This document shows positions 28,559 to 38,363 of a stretch of 64,000 nucleotides of DNA, in pieces (within the stretch, counting starts at the first letter, position 1; every line of letters begins with the position of its first letter). The translations under genes were made by a program, and so were the position numbers. The stretch is taken from NCBI GenBank assembly GCA_036389315.1, contig DASVQF010000050.1:1-64000 (forward strand), read 5' to 3'. The notes beneath the pieces are model-generated. The model was not told where the DNA came from. It did not search any database and was given only the letters and a program-made list of their open reading frames with translations. The stretch is from DASQYE01 sp036389315. GTDB lineage: Bacteria > Acidobacteriota > Blastocatellia > Pyrinomonadales > Pyrinomonadaceae.

Positions 28559-30982
28559 TCATTCATAGCGAAGCGCGACCATCGGGTCTACGCGCGTGGC
28601 CTTGCGCGCCGGAATCAGACAGGCGGCGAGGGCCACAAGCGCGAGCAGCAGCGAGATCGAGACGAAGGTCAAAGGGTCTGTAGCCTCCACGCCGCTGAGC
28701 ATCTCCGTCATCTTCCACGTCAAGGCGAAAGCTCCCAGGAGCCCAAGCCCGACGCCGATGGCCGTCAAGACCAAGCCCTGCCTGACCACGAGGCGAAGAA
28801 TGTCACGGGGCTGCGCGCCGAGGGCCATGCGAATGCCAATCTCGTGCGTGCGCTGTGTGACCGAATAAGAGATCACGGCGTAGATGCCTATGGCCGCCAA
28901 GAGCAGCGCCCCGAAGGCGAAGAAGGCCAGCAGGAACATCGTCAGCCGCTTCGGCGAGATCGTTTCGTCTATCACCTGCTGCATGGTCATCACGTTGTAG
29001 ACGGGCTGCTCCTGATCTACTGCGCGCACCTCGTTGCGAATGACCGAGGCGAGCGGCAAAGGGTCTGACGTGGCGCGCACGACCAGGGCCATAGACCACC
29101 ACGGCTCTTGCATGAACGGAAGGTATGCGGTCAGGTTCGCTTCTTCTTCCAGGTCGTCGTTTCTGACATCGGCCGCGACGCCGACGATCTCGACGGGCCC
29201 ATCCTCGTCGTTGAAGACGAGTCGTTGGCCCACGGCGTCCCCCGCCGGGAAGTAGCGACGGGCCAACTGCTCGTTGATGATGCAGACGCGCGGCGCATCC
29301 TTCTTATCCTGCTCGGTGAAGGCGCGTCCCTGGCGCATGGGCGTGCCGATGGCTTCAAAGTATTGCGGCGTGACGACGCGATAGTCAGCGTATGGCTCTC
29401 TGCCTTTGGGCGGGGCTGGCTGTCCTTCGACGCGAAAGTTCGAGGAGGAATTGCTGCGCCCCATCGGGACGTAATTGACGGCCGCCGCGCGCTCGACTCC
29501 CGGCAGGCTGCGCACGCGCCCCAGTAGCTCCTGGTAAAAGTTTACGCGGTGCTGCTCTTCAGGGTACTTGAGGCGCGGGATGGAAAGCTCCATCGTGACG
29601 ACGTTCGTCGGGTTGACGCCGAGGTTGGCGCGGATGAGATGTATGAAGCTGCGAATCATCAAGCCTGCGCCGACCAGCAGGACGAGCGAGAGCGCGACTT
29701 CGGAGACGACCAGGATGCTGCGCAATCGGTTACGGCTCGCGCCGCTGGAGGTTCCCTTCCCGCTCTCCTTGAGAGCTTCGTTCAGGTTGAGCTGCGTGGC
29801 TTGCAGCGCCGGGGCGAGGCCGAAGACTGCTCCCGTCAAGAGCGTCACGATGGCTGTAAAGAGCAGCACGGCCGGGTCTAGGCGAAGATTGTCCCAGCCC
29901 GGAATGAACTGCGTGAAGCCGGGCGGCATGCCGCGCTTGATGAACTCGATTCCCCAGACGGATAAGAGCAGGCCGAGCCCGCCGCCAAGCACGGCCAGCA
30001 CCATGCTCTCCGTCAAGAGTTGCCGGATGAGCCGCAGGCGGCTTCCGCCCAGCGCCATGCGCACAGCGATCTCTTTCTGGCGCGAGGTCGAGCGCACCAG
30101 CAAGAGGTTCGCAACGTTGGCGCACGCGATCAACAGCACGAAGATGACCGAGCCCATCAGCACTTGCAGGTAGATGCGCGAGCCACGCGTGTAGGACTCG
30201 TTCATGCCCATGACCGAAGCCGTCCTGCCGCTGTTGGTTTCGGGAAACTGCGCTTGGGCCCTTTGCGAGATGGCCTCCAGCTCGGCCTGGGCCTGCTCTT
30301 TGGTCACGCCCGGCTTGAGCAAGCCGAGGACTTGCAGGTAATGGCTGCCGCGATCTCCGGCCTCCTTGGCGTCGAAGGCGAGCGGCGTCCAGACCTCGCT
30401 GCCGTTTAAAGGGAATTTGAATTCCGGTGGCAGGATGCCGATGATCGTATAGCTCTTGCCGTCAATCATCACCTGGCGGCCCAGGATTCCCGGGTCTGAG
30501 CCGTAGCGCCGCTCCCATAGGCTCTGCTTGATGAGCGCGACCTGCTCGTGCCCGACTTGCCCCTCTTCCGGCAAAAAGGTGCGCCCGCGCGCGGCCTCTA
30601 CGCCGAGCACGGAGAAGAAGGACGTAGAGACGCGCGCGCCCGCTACGCGCTCCGGCTGATCGCCGTCCGTCAGGTTGTAGGCGCGCTGGCTGAAAGCCGT
30701 GACCTCCGAGAAGAGGCGCGTCTGGTCGCGCCAGTCCGCGAAGTTGCCCGGTGCGACAGACCCGCGCCAGATACCCGCATCAGGCATCCGCTCCCAGACC
30801 ATCATCAGCCGCTCCTGGTTCGGGAAGGAGAAGGGGCGCAGGAGCAGCGCGTTGACGCAACTGAAGATGGTCGTGTTCGCGCCGATCCCCAGAGCTATCG
30901 CCAGCACGGCGACGACGGCGAAGCCCGGATTCTTCGTCAACATCCGCAGTCCATAGCGCAAGTCCTGAAAGAGTGTTCCCAT
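28559..30982 (-). CDS. ADOP permease P10
   Basis: 807 residues, start MGTLFQDLRYGLRMLTKNPG. Signature ANTTIFSCVNALLLRPFSF, with an unusual Cys. Coupling segments are QKEIAVRMALGGSRLRLIRQ, with Gly-Gly for the usual Gly-Ala, and THEIGIRMALGAQPRDILRL. The second periplasmic domain is Ser-rich near GRSNSSSNFRVEGQPAPP. Tail PMVALRYE. Only 11 bp separate its ATG from the P9 stop codon. The ribosome binding site GGAG overlaps that stop (TAGGAGAAAAGCTG-ATG), so translation of P9 and P10 is probably coupled. The last 70 bp of this gene are almost identical to the last 70 bp of P8. Confidence 0.95.
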   Translation of the reverse strand: MGTLFQDLRYGLRMLTKNPGFAVVAVLAIALGIGANTTIFSCVNALLLRPFSFPNQERLMMVWERMPDAGIWRGSVAPGNFADWRDQTRLFSEVTAFSQRAYNLTDGDQPERVAGARVSTSFFSVLGVEAARGRTFLPEEGQVGHEQVALIKQSLWERRYGSDPGILGRQVMIDGKSYTIIGILPPEFKFPLNGSEVWTPLAFDAKEAGDRGSHYLQVLGLLKPGVTKEQAQAELEAISQRAQAQFPETNSGRTASVMGMNESYTRGSRIYLQVLMGSVIFVLLIACANVANLLLVRSTSRQKEIAVRMALGGSRLRLIRQLLTESMVLAVLGGGLGLLLSVWGIEFIKRGMPPGFTQFIPGWDNLRLDPAVLLFTAIVTLLTGAVFGLAPALQATQLNLNEALKESGKGTSSGASRNRLRSILVVSEVALSLVLLVGAGLMIRSFIHLIRANLGVNPTNVVTMELSIPRLKYPEEQHRVNFYQELLGRVRSLPGVERAAAVNYVPMGRSNSSSNFRVEGQPAPPKGREPYADYRVVTPQYFEAIGTPMRQGRAFTEQDKKDAPRVCIINEQLARRYFPAGDAVGQRLVFNDEDGPVEIVGVAADVRNDDLEEEANLTAYLPFMQEPWWSMALVVRATSDPLPLASVIRNEVRAVDQEQPVYNVMTMQQVIDETISPKRLTMFLLAFFAFGALLLAAIGIYAVISYSVTQRTHEIGIRMALGAQPRDILRLVVRQGLVLTAIGVGLGLLGAFALTWKMTEMLSGVEATDPLTFVSISLLLALVALAACLIPARKATRVDPMVALRYE

Positions 30983-30993
30983 CAGCTTTTCTC

Positions 30994-33429
30994 CTATTCG
31001 TAACGGAGGGCGATCATCGGGTCTACACGGGTTGCGCGCCGCGCCGGGATGTAGCAGGCCGCGAGCGCCACTAAGCTGAGCAGCACGGCGACGCCACCGA
31101 AGGTCAAAGGGTCTGAGGCCGAGACGCCGAACAGCAGCCCCGTCATCACTCTCGTCATGGCAAAGGCCCCGAGGAGCCCCACGCCGAGCCCTACGAGCGT
31201 GAACGTCAAGCCCTGGCGCAAGACCATCCGCAGCACGTCGCCCGTCTGCGCGCCCAAAGCCATGCGGATGCCGATCTCGTGCGTCCGCTGCGTGACCGTG
31301 TAAGACATCACGCCGTAGAGGCCGACGACCGCCAGAATGAGCGCGAGCGCGGCGAAAGTGCCGAGCAGGAACATGGAGAAGCGACGCTGAGCCAGAGACT
31401 CCGAGACGAGCCGCTCCATAGTCGTCACTCTGTAGACGGGCAAATCTCTATCTATCTCGTTGATCGCGCCGCGCACTGAGCCGGTCAGGCTCGCCGGGTC
31501 TGTGGCCGCTTGGACGACGAGAAACATGCTGCCCGGCGGTCGCTGCATGTAGGGCGTGTAGTATTGAACGCGCGACTCGCCTTCCAGGCCCTTGTGACGG
31601 ACGTGGCCGACGATGCCGACGATCTCGCGCCAGCGCGGCTTGTCTTCGGTTCCCTCAAACGTGATGCGCTTGCCGACGGGGTCTTCCGTGGGCCAGTACT
31701 TGCGCGCCATCGTCTCGTCAATGATGGCTACGCCGGGCGCGTCGGCAGTGTCGCGCTCTGTGAAGTAGCGGCCACGAATGAGAGGGATGCTCATCGTCTT
31801 GAAGTAGTCGGCCGAAGCCGACCAGCGATCTCCGTGCGGAGGCGATTGGCCTTGCGGCACTTCGCGCCCCTCTATGCGAAAGCTGCCGCTCGAATTCTGC
31901 CCGCTCATCGGAAGCGACGAGACGGTGGCGGCCCCTTTGACTCCCGGCAGAGAGCGCACCCTGTCAAGCATCTGCTGGTAGAAGAGGGCGCGCTGCTGAG
32001 CGTCGCCGTACTTGAAGGCCGGCAGCGAGACCTGCATCACCAGCAGGTTACGGGGCTGGAATCCGGGGTTGACTTCCTGCAAGCGTATGAAGCTGCGCAA
32101 CAGCAGCCCCGCTCCGACAAGCACGACGACCGTCAGAGAGACTTCGGCGACGACGAGCAGGTCGCGCACGCGATGGCGCGCGGGGCCTGCGCCCGTGCGC
32201 CCGCCCTCCTTGAGCGTGTCGTTCAGTTGAATCCGCGAAGTCTGAAAGGCCGGGGCGAGGCCGAAGATGATGCCCGTCAGGAGCGACACGCCGAGCGTAA
32301 AGAGCAGCACGTTGAAGTCAACGCCGATCTCATAAGCGCGCGGAATCCTCCCCTCGTTGAGCTTCAAGAGAAGATCAACGCCCCACATCGCCAGCAGGAG
32401 CCCGAGCCCGCCGCCGATCACCGACAGCAACACGCTTTCCGTCAACAGTTGTCTGACGACGCGCGCGCGGCTCGCGCCCAGGGCCGTCCTGATAGCGATC
32501 TCTTTCTGCCGACCCGTAGCCCTCGCCAGCATCAGGTTGGCGACGTTGGCGCACGCGATCAACAACACCAAAGCGACCGCGCCCAAAAGCACCAGCAGCG
32601 CGGGACGGATGTCGCCCACGATCAGCTCGTTGAAGGATTCAAGGGAAAGTCCCCACTCGGTATTGTCCGAACCGGGCATGTACTGCTGCCGCAGGTTGGC
32701 GGCGATGGCGTCCATTTCGGCCTGCGCCTGCGTGATCGAGACGCCGGGCTTGAGGCGCGCGAGCACGGAGAGGTATTCGTTCGTCAGGTTGTCGGGCGAT
32801 AACTGTTCCGGCGTCCAGGCAATCGGAGCCCAGAGGTCTACGACCTGGCCCAGCTCGCGGCCGAACTGAAAACTTGACGGCATCACGCCGACGATGGTGT
32901 GGGGCTCGCCGTTAAGCGTGATGCTCTTGCCGACTATGTTCGGGTCAGCGCCGAAGCGACGATGCCACAGCGCATCGCTCAAGACTACTACACGGTCGTT
33001 GCCCGTCTGGTTCTCTTGCGGCAGAAGGGTGCGCCCGCGCGCGGCCTCTGCGCCGAGGAGCGGGAAAAGATTGGCCGTGACGGCCATCCCCTGCAAACGC
33101 TCGGGCTCGCCCTCGCCCGTCAGGTTCACGTTCCAACCCGTGATCGCCGCGACGTAGGAGAAAGACTTCGCCGTGTCGCGGTAATGCACGTAGCCCGGCG
33201 CAGACACGGAGGCTTTCAGATTGATCTTCTGGTAATTATGATTAATCAGGACGAGCTGCTGCGAATCCTTGTAAGCGAGCGGGCGCAGCAAGATCGTATT
33301 GACCACCGAGAAGATGGCCGTGTTCGCGCCGATGCCGAGGGCGAGCGCCACGACCGCGATGACGGTAAAGCCTGGGCTCTTCGTCAACATTCGCGCGCCG
33401 TAGCGCAAGTCCTGCCAGAGTGTTCCCAT
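30994..33429 (-). CDS. ADOP permease P9
   Basis: 811 residues, start MGTLWQDLRYGARMLTKSPG with GGAG nine bases ahead. Signature AIFSVVNTILLRPLAY. Coupling segments are QKEIAIRTALGASRARVVRQ and THEIGIRMALGAQTGDVLRM. The first loop after the signature is basic (INHNYQKINLKASVSAPGYV), unlike its neighbours. The fifth helix reads LLVVAEVSLTVVVLVGAG. The sixth is followed by YTVTQRTHEIG. It ends PMIALRYE, with a TAG stop that forms part of the P10 ribosome binding site. P8 ends 22 bp upstream. Confidence 0.95.
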   Translation of the reverse strand: MGTLWQDLRYGARMLTKSPGFTVIAVVALALGIGANTAIFSVVNTILLRPLAYKDSQQLVLINHNYQKINLKASVSAPGYVHYRDTAKSFSYVAAITGWNVNLTGEGEPERLQGMAVTANLFPLLGAEAARGRTLLPQENQTGNDRVVVLSDALWHRRFGADPNIVGKSITLNGEPHTIVGVMPSSFQFGRELGQVVDLWAPIAWTPEQLSPDNLTNEYLSVLARLKPGVSITQAQAEMDAIAANLRQQYMPGSDNTEWGLSLESFNELIVGDIRPALLVLLGAVALVLLIACANVANLMLARATGRQKEIAIRTALGASRARVVRQLLTESVLLSVIGGGLGLLLAMWGVDLLLKLNEGRIPRAYEIGVDFNVLLFTLGVSLLTGIIFGLAPAFQTSRIQLNDTLKEGGRTGAGPARHRVRDLLVVAEVSLTVVVLVGAGLLLRSFIRLQEVNPGFQPRNLLVMQVSLPAFKYGDAQQRALFYQQMLDRVRSLPGVKGAATVSSLPMSGQNSSGSFRIEGREVPQGQSPPHGDRWSASADYFKTMSIPLIRGRYFTERDTADAPGVAIIDETMARKYWPTEDPVGKRITFEGTEDKPRWREIVGIVGHVRHKGLEGESRVQYYTPYMQRPPGSMFLVVQAATDPASLTGSVRGAINEIDRDLPVYRVTTMERLVSESLAQRRFSMFLLGTFAALALILAVVGLYGVMSYTVTQRTHEIGIRMALGAQTGDVLRMVLRQGLTFTLVGLGVGLLGAFAMTRVMTGLLFGVSASDPLTFGGVAVLLSLVALAACYIPARRATRVDPMIALRYE

Positions 33430-33451
33430 TACCTTTTTCTCCTCTTCCCTT

Positions 33452-35893
33452 TCATTCGTAACGAAGCGCGACCATCGGGTCTACGCGCGTGGCCTTGCGC
33501 GCCGGAATCAGACAGGCCAGCAGAGCCACCCCGGTCAACAGCAGCGTGACGACTATGTAGGTCAAAGGGTCTGTCGCCGTTACGCCGTAGAGCAGGCTCG
33601 ACATCACGCGCGTGACGGCGAACGCGCCGACCAATCCTGCGCCGACGCCCACGAGCGCGAGCCTCATGCCCTGCGTGACGATCAGCTTGAGCACGTCGCG
33701 GCGGCCTGCTCCGAGCGCCATCCGCACCCCGATCTCGTGCGTGCGCTGCGTCACCGAGTAGGCCATCACGCCGTAGATGCCGAGGGCCGCGAGCAACAGC
33801 GCCGAGGCGGCAAAGAGGCCCAGCAGCCAGGTCGCAAACTTCTGCGGCGCGACGCTCGTGGCCACTATGTCAGACATCGGCTGGACGCTGGAGATGGGCT
33901 GATCTTTATCTATCTCAAGGACTGCGTTGCGGACGGCCGTCGTCAGGCTGGCCGTATCCGTCCCGCTTCGCACGGCGAGCACCATGCTGCGGCCGTAGCG
34001 CGCGTCGGGCGTCTGCGGTATCTGGAAGTAGGGCCGCCAAATCTCTACGCGCGGAGTCTCGGCCGGGCCGTAGTGCTTGACGTGCTTGACGACGCCGATG
34101 ATCTGCATCCAGGGCATTCTCGATTCGTAATCGCCCAGCTTGAGGCGCTTGCCGATGGGGTCTTCATTGGGAAAGAACTGCGCGGCCAGCATCTCGTCAA
34201 CCAGCACTACGTCGGGCGCGCCCGTCTTGTCCTGCTCGGTAAAGGTTCGGCCCTTGATGAGCGGAATGTTCATCGCGCGGAAGTAACCCGGAGTGGCAGT
34301 CATGTTGACGGCCACAATGGTGTCCTTCGTGTTCGTGACCTCCTGACCTTCGACAGTGATGCCGCTCTCGATGCCGCCGTTCATGGGCAGGCCGCGCACA
34401 AGGCCCGCCGCTTCGACGCCCGGCAGGTGCTCGACTCTCTGCATCAGTTGTTGGAAGAAGTTGGCGACCTGCTCGTTCTCCTTGTAGCGCGCCTCGGGCA
34501 GAGAGATACGCATCGTCAGGACGTTCGTCGGGTCAAAGCCGATGTCCGATTGACTGAGGTTGAGAAAACTCTTGATAAGGAGGCCGGAGCCGACCAGAAG
34601 CAAGAGCGAGAGAGCCACTTCGGCTGCGACCAGAGTGTTGCGCACACGCTGGCGGCCACCGACTCCGGCGGAGCTGCGCCCGCCTTCCTTCAGCGATTCG
34701 TTGAGGTTCGACTTCGAGACCTGTATGGCTGGCGCTAACCCGAAGAGCAGGCCCGTCAAGACGGAGACGAGCAGCGTGAAAGTGAGCACTCGCGCGTCGA
34801 GGCCGACGTTACTTGTCAGCACCGGAGGCACGCTGCCAGAAACGGCCGCGAGCAGCAGGTCTATGCCCCACACGGCCAGAAGCAGCCCGAGCCCTCCGCC
34901 CAGGCAAGAGAGCATCACGCTCTCGGTCAAAAGCTGGCGCACCAATCGCCAGCGCCCGGCCCCGAGCGCCGTGCGAATGGCTATCTCTTTAGAGCGCGAA
35001 GCGGCGCGCGCCAAGAGCAGGTTGGCGACGTTGGCGCACGCGATCAACAGCACAAAGCCGACCGCCCCGAGCAACACAAACAACGCGGCGCGAATGTTTC
35101 GGGTCGTGAAATCCTGCAAGAGCGCGATGGTCGCGCTGTTGCCCCCGTTGCTCTTCGGGTAGGCTTGGGCCAACCGTTCGGCCAATCCCTTTATATCCGT
35201 GCGGGCCTGCTCCACGCTCACGCCGGGCTTGAGCAGACCGAGCACGTAGATGCCCGGATGGTTGCCGCGATCAGTCATCTTGTCCGCCTGTAGACCTATG
35301 GGGACGTAGAGATCAACCTGCGCCTGGAACTGGAAGTTCGCGGGCAGGACGCCGATGATCGTATAGCTCTCGTTGTTGAGCAGGACGTTCTGGCCGACGA
35401 TCTCCGGGTTCGCGCCGAAGCGACGCTGCCACAATCCATAGCTGATGATGGCCGTGCGATTTCCGCCCGGCTGGTCTTCGGCGGGCGCGAAGTTGCGCCC
35501 CATGACGGGAGCTGTGCCGAGCACGGGAAAGAAGCTGGCGGAGACTTCCTGCGCAGCGATGCGCTCGGGCTCGCCCGCGCCCGTCAGGATATAGCCCGCG
35601 CCGCGAAACGCAGCGATCTGCTCAAAGACCTGGTTCTGCTCGCGCCAGTCCAGAAAGTTCGGGTACGACACGGACATGTTCGGCACTTGCTGGCTCCACT
35701 CCGAGAGAATCGCCAGGCGCTCGGCCGTCGGATAGGGTAGCGGCCTGAGCAGCACAGCGTTGACCACGGAGAAGATGGCCGTGTTCGCGCCGATGCCTAA
35801 AGCGAGCGCCAGAATCGTCACCACAGTAAAGCCCGGACTCTTCAACAGCATCCGAACCGCGTATCGCATATCCTGAAAGAGTGTTCCCAACAT
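33452..35893 (-). CDS. ADOP permease P8
   Basis: 813 residues from ATG 35893 (MLGTLFQDMRYAVRMLLKSP). The frame runs 33 bases further upstream, but that stretch is intergenic: it holds the binding site GGAGG, 6 bases before 35893, and a fragment of another gene end. Coupling segments are SKEIAIRTALGAGRWRLVRQ and THEIGVRMALGAGRRDVLKL (Gly-Arg-Arg for Gln-x-x). The fifth helix reads LVAAEVALSLLLLVGSG. The end of the first periplasmic domain resembles P17 (YAYPK-type SNGGNSATIALLQ). Tail PMVALRYE. The 3' 70 bp match those of P10, although the bodies of the two proteins differ widely. Confidence 0.95.
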   Translation of the reverse strand: MLGTLFQDMRYAVRMLLKSPGFTVVTILALALGIGANTAIFSVVNAVLLRPLPYPTAERLAILSEWSQQVPNMSVSYPNFLDWREQNQVFEQIAAFRGAGYILTGAGEPERIAAQEVSASFFPVLGTAPVMGRNFAPAEDQPGGNRTAIISYGLWQRRFGANPEIVGQNVLLNNESYTIIGVLPANFQFQAQVDLYVPIGLQADKMTDRGNHPGIYVLGLLKPGVSVEQARTDIKGLAERLAQAYPKSNGGNSATIALLQDFTTRNIRAALFVLLGAVGFVLLIACANVANLLLARAASRSKEIAIRTALGAGRWRLVRQLLTESVMLSCLGGGLGLLLAVWGIDLLLAAVSGSVPPVLTSNVGLDARVLTFTLLVSVLTGLLFGLAPAIQVSKSNLNESLKEGGRSSAGVGGRQRVRNTLVAAEVALSLLLLVGSGLLIKSFLNLSQSDIGFDPTNVLTMRISLPEARYKENEQVANFFQQLMQRVEHLPGVEAAGLVRGLPMNGGIESGITVEGQEVTNTKDTIVAVNMTATPGYFRAMNIPLIKGRTFTEQDKTGAPDVVLVDEMLAAQFFPNEDPIGKRLKLGDYESRMPWMQIIGVVKHVKHYGPAETPRVEIWRPYFQIPQTPDARYGRSMVLAVRSGTDTASLTTAVRNAVLEIDKDQPISSVQPMSDIVATSVAPQKFATWLLGLFAASALLLAALGIYGVMAYSVTQRTHEIGVRMALGAGRRDVLKLIVTQGMRLALVGVGAGLVGAFAVTRVMSSLLYGVTATDPLTYIVVTLLLTGVALLACLIPARKATRVDPMVALRYE

Positions 35894-35909
35894 AAAAACC
35901 TCCGAGCTT

Positions 35910-35918
35910 TTATTCGTA
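35910..35918 (-). other. Remnant of a permease 3' end (YE-stop) in the P7-P8 gap
   Basis: The minus strand reads TACGAATAA, the exact YE-stop end seen in other copies. It is joined to the same 15-bp leader (AAGCTCGGAGGTTTT) that follows true gene ends at P13/P12 and P6/P5. Here it is not the end of a gene: P7 stops 5 bp before it with its own TGA. It therefore looks like a scar left where one permease end was replaced by, or joined to, another. Confidence 0.65.
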
Positions 35919-35922
35919 GCTT

Positions 35923-38343
35923 TCATTCATATCTGAGCGCGACCATCGGGTCTACGCGCGCAGCGCGCCGCGCGGGGATAAAGCAGGCCAGGAGCGCCAC
36001 TATCGAGAGCAGCACGGCGACGCCCGCAAAGGTCAAAGGGTCTGAGGCCGAGACGCCGAACAGCAGGCTTCTCATCAACCGCGTCAGGGCGAAGGCCGAC
36101 ACCAGGCCCAAGCCTATGCCGGCAATCGTCAGCCTCATCCCCTGGCCGATAATCATCCGCAGCACGTCGCCCGTCTGCGCGCCCAAAGCCATACGGATGC
36201 CTATCTCGTGCGTCCGCTGTATGACGAGGAAGCTCATCACGCTGAAGATGCCGAGGCAGGCGAGCGCCAGCGCCAGCATGGCGAAGACGGCGAGCAAGGT
36301 CATACTGAAACGCTGGCGCGAGACGGACTCTGCGACCAGGGCGTTCATCGTGCGGATCTCGTAGAGCGGCTGATCGCGGTCAATCTCCTGCACGGCCGAG
36401 CGCAGGGCCGGAGTCAAAAGGGTCGGGTCATCGGCGCTGGTGCGCACGACCAAAGAGACATCTCCGAAGGGGGCCTGAGCGTGGGGCACGTAAAACTCCG
36501 GCCCCGCTTCCTTCATCAGGTTGTTGCTGCGCACGTCGCCGACGACGCCGACGATCTCTCCGTTGATCTCGTTGAGCCCCAGTTTCAAGCGTTGGCCCAC
36601 GGCAGCCTCAACGCTCCCGAAATGTTTGCGCGCGAGGGTCTCGTTAATCAGGATGACTTTCGGAGAGTCGGCCGTGTCCTGCTCGGTGAAGGCGCGGCCA
36701 CGCAGCACAGGGATGCTCATCGCGCGCAGGTAGCCGGGCGTGATGATGCGCGTGCCTGAGACAGGCCATTCGCCGGGCGGCGGCTCCGGCTGCCCGTCTA
36801 CTGTGTAGCTGATCGAGATGTTATTGCCGCTAAAGGGCAGCGGAATGATCGCTCCGGCGGCTTCGACGCCGGGAAGCTGCGCGGCGCGCTCTGTCACTTG
36901 CTCTATGAACCTCACCTGCTCCGCGTCCTCTTTGTACTTCGCGGTAGGAAGCGAGAGCGAGGCCGTCAGAACCCGCTGCGCGTCGAAGCCCGGATGGACG
37001 CTTCGCAGATGCAGGAAGCTCTTGACGAGCAGGCCCGCGCCGACCAGGAGCACTATCGAGAGCGCGACTTCGGAGACGATCAGGAGGCTTCGCAGGCGAT
37101 GGCGCGCGCGCCCTTCGGAGGCGCTGCGGCCGCCCTCCTTGAGAGCTTCGTTGAGGTCTACGCGAGTGGCCGAGAGCGCCGGGGCGAGGCCGAACACCAG
37201 GCCCGTCAAAATGGTCGCGCCCAAGGTGAAGGCGAGCACGGTCAAGTCCAGCCTGGTCTCTGCGAAGCGCGGAATGTCTGCGGGCACGACCGTCGCCAGC
37301 AGATCAATCCCCCACACGGAGAGCAACAGACCGAGCCCGCCGCCGAGCCCCGCGAGCAGAATGCTTTCGGTCAAAAGCTGTCGAACAATCCGCCAGCGGC
37401 TTGCGCCCAGAGCAGTACGCACGGCCATCTCGCGACCGCGCCCGGCCGCGCGCGCCAGCAAAAGGTTTGCGACGTTGGCGCAGGCAATCAAAAGGACGAA
37501 GGCGACCGCGCCCAAAAGCACCAGCAGCGTCGGGCGCAAGTCGCCGACGAGCTCTTCCTGCGCCGGGACGAGCTTGATCGTGCGGTTGGCGTTGTCGCTG
37601 CGGTACTGCTGCTCAAGGCGGCCGGCGATGGCCTTCATCTCCGTCTCGGCCTGTTGAAGCGTCACGCCCTCCTTCAAACGCCCGAAGGCGCGCAGGTAGT
37701 TGGCCCCGCGCTGCTTGTTGATGCCGTCGTCTGGGGTCATGGGCGTCCAGAACTCCGGCGGCTGCTCGGCGAACTGGAAACGGAAGCTCTCGGGCAGGAC
37801 GCCGACGACCGTCTTGCTCGTGCGGTCGAGCGTGATCTGTCGTCCGATGATGTTGGGATCAGCGCCGAAGCGACGCTGCCACATGCCGTGGCTGATGACG
37901 ACTAAGGGAGCGCCGCCCGCGCGCTCGTCCTCGGGCGCAAAGGTGCGCCCCATCGCCGCGCGTGTGCCGAGCACCTTGAAGAAGTCGGCAGTCGTCATGA
38001 TGCCCTGCACCTGCTCTGGCGTCTCGCCCGACAAGGCCGCGCTGATTTGCGTGTAGGCCGCGAGCGCCTCAAACGAACTGTTCTGCGCGCGGTAGTCCGT
38101 GAAGTTCAGGAAGGAGAAGGAGGATTGCGTGACACCTCTCTTCTGATTGACGTTCATCAGGACTGTGAGCTGCTCGGGCTTATCAAAGGGGAGCGGCCTC
38201 AAGAGCACGGCGTTGACGACGGAGAAGATGGCCGTGTTCGCCCCGATCCCTAAGGCGAGCGCCAGTATGGCCACGAACGTCACGCCCGGACTCTTCAACA
38301 GTACGCGGACGCCGTATTTCAAATCCTGCAAGAACGTCATCAT
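35923..38343 (-). CDS. ADOP permease P7
   Basis: 806 residues from 38343 (MMTFLQDLKYGVRVLLKSPG). The open frame extends 140 codons further, but those codons overlap the coding end of P6 in another frame, are Arg/His-rich and have no family resemblance, so they were discarded. The coupling segment GREMAVRTALGASRWRIVRQ is normal. Around the sixth helix it reads LGIFSVMSFLVIQRTHEIG, while nearly all siblings have GIYGVxSYSVTQRTHEIG; loss of both Tyr and of the SVT motif is unique here. The first helix begins GVTFVAILALALG. Tail PMVALRYE. The start region is only weakly matched by a ribosome binding site (AGGGAAAAGCTC). Confidence 0.94.
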   Translation of the reverse strand: MMTFLQDLKYGVRVLLKSPGVTFVAILALALGIGANTAIFSVVNAVLLRPLPFDKPEQLTVLMNVNQKRGVTQSSFSFLNFTDYRAQNSSFEALAAYTQISAALSGETPEQVQGIMTTADFFKVLGTRAAMGRTFAPEDERAGGAPLVVISHGMWQRRFGADPNIIGRQITLDRTSKTVVGVLPESFRFQFAEQPPEFWTPMTPDDGINKQRGANYLRAFGRLKEGVTLQQAETEMKAIAGRLEQQYRSDNANRTIKLVPAQEELVGDLRPTLLVLLGAVAFVLLIACANVANLLLARAAGRGREMAVRTALGASRWRIVRQLLTESILLAGLGGGLGLLLSVWGIDLLATVVPADIPRFAETRLDLTVLAFTLGATILTGLVFGLAPALSATRVDLNEALKEGGRSASEGRARHRLRSLLIVSEVALSIVLLVGAGLLVKSFLHLRSVHPGFDAQRVLTASLSLPTAKYKEDAEQVRFIEQVTERAAQLPGVEAAGAIIPLPFSGNNISISYTVDGQPEPPPGEWPVSGTRIITPGYLRAMSIPVLRGRAFTEQDTADSPKVILINETLARKHFGSVEAAVGQRLKLGLNEINGEIVGVVGDVRSNNLMKEAGPEFYVPHAQAPFGDVSLVVRTSADDPTLLTPALRSAVQEIDRDQPLYEIRTMNALVAESVSRQRFSMTLLAVFAMLALALACLGIFSVMSFLVIQRTHEIGIRMALGAQTGDVLRMIIGQGMRLTIAGIGLGLVSAFALTRLMRSLLFGVSASDPLTFAGVAVLLSIVALLACFIPARRAARVDPMVALRYE

Positions 38344-38363
38344 GAGCTTTTCCCTTCCCTCGT

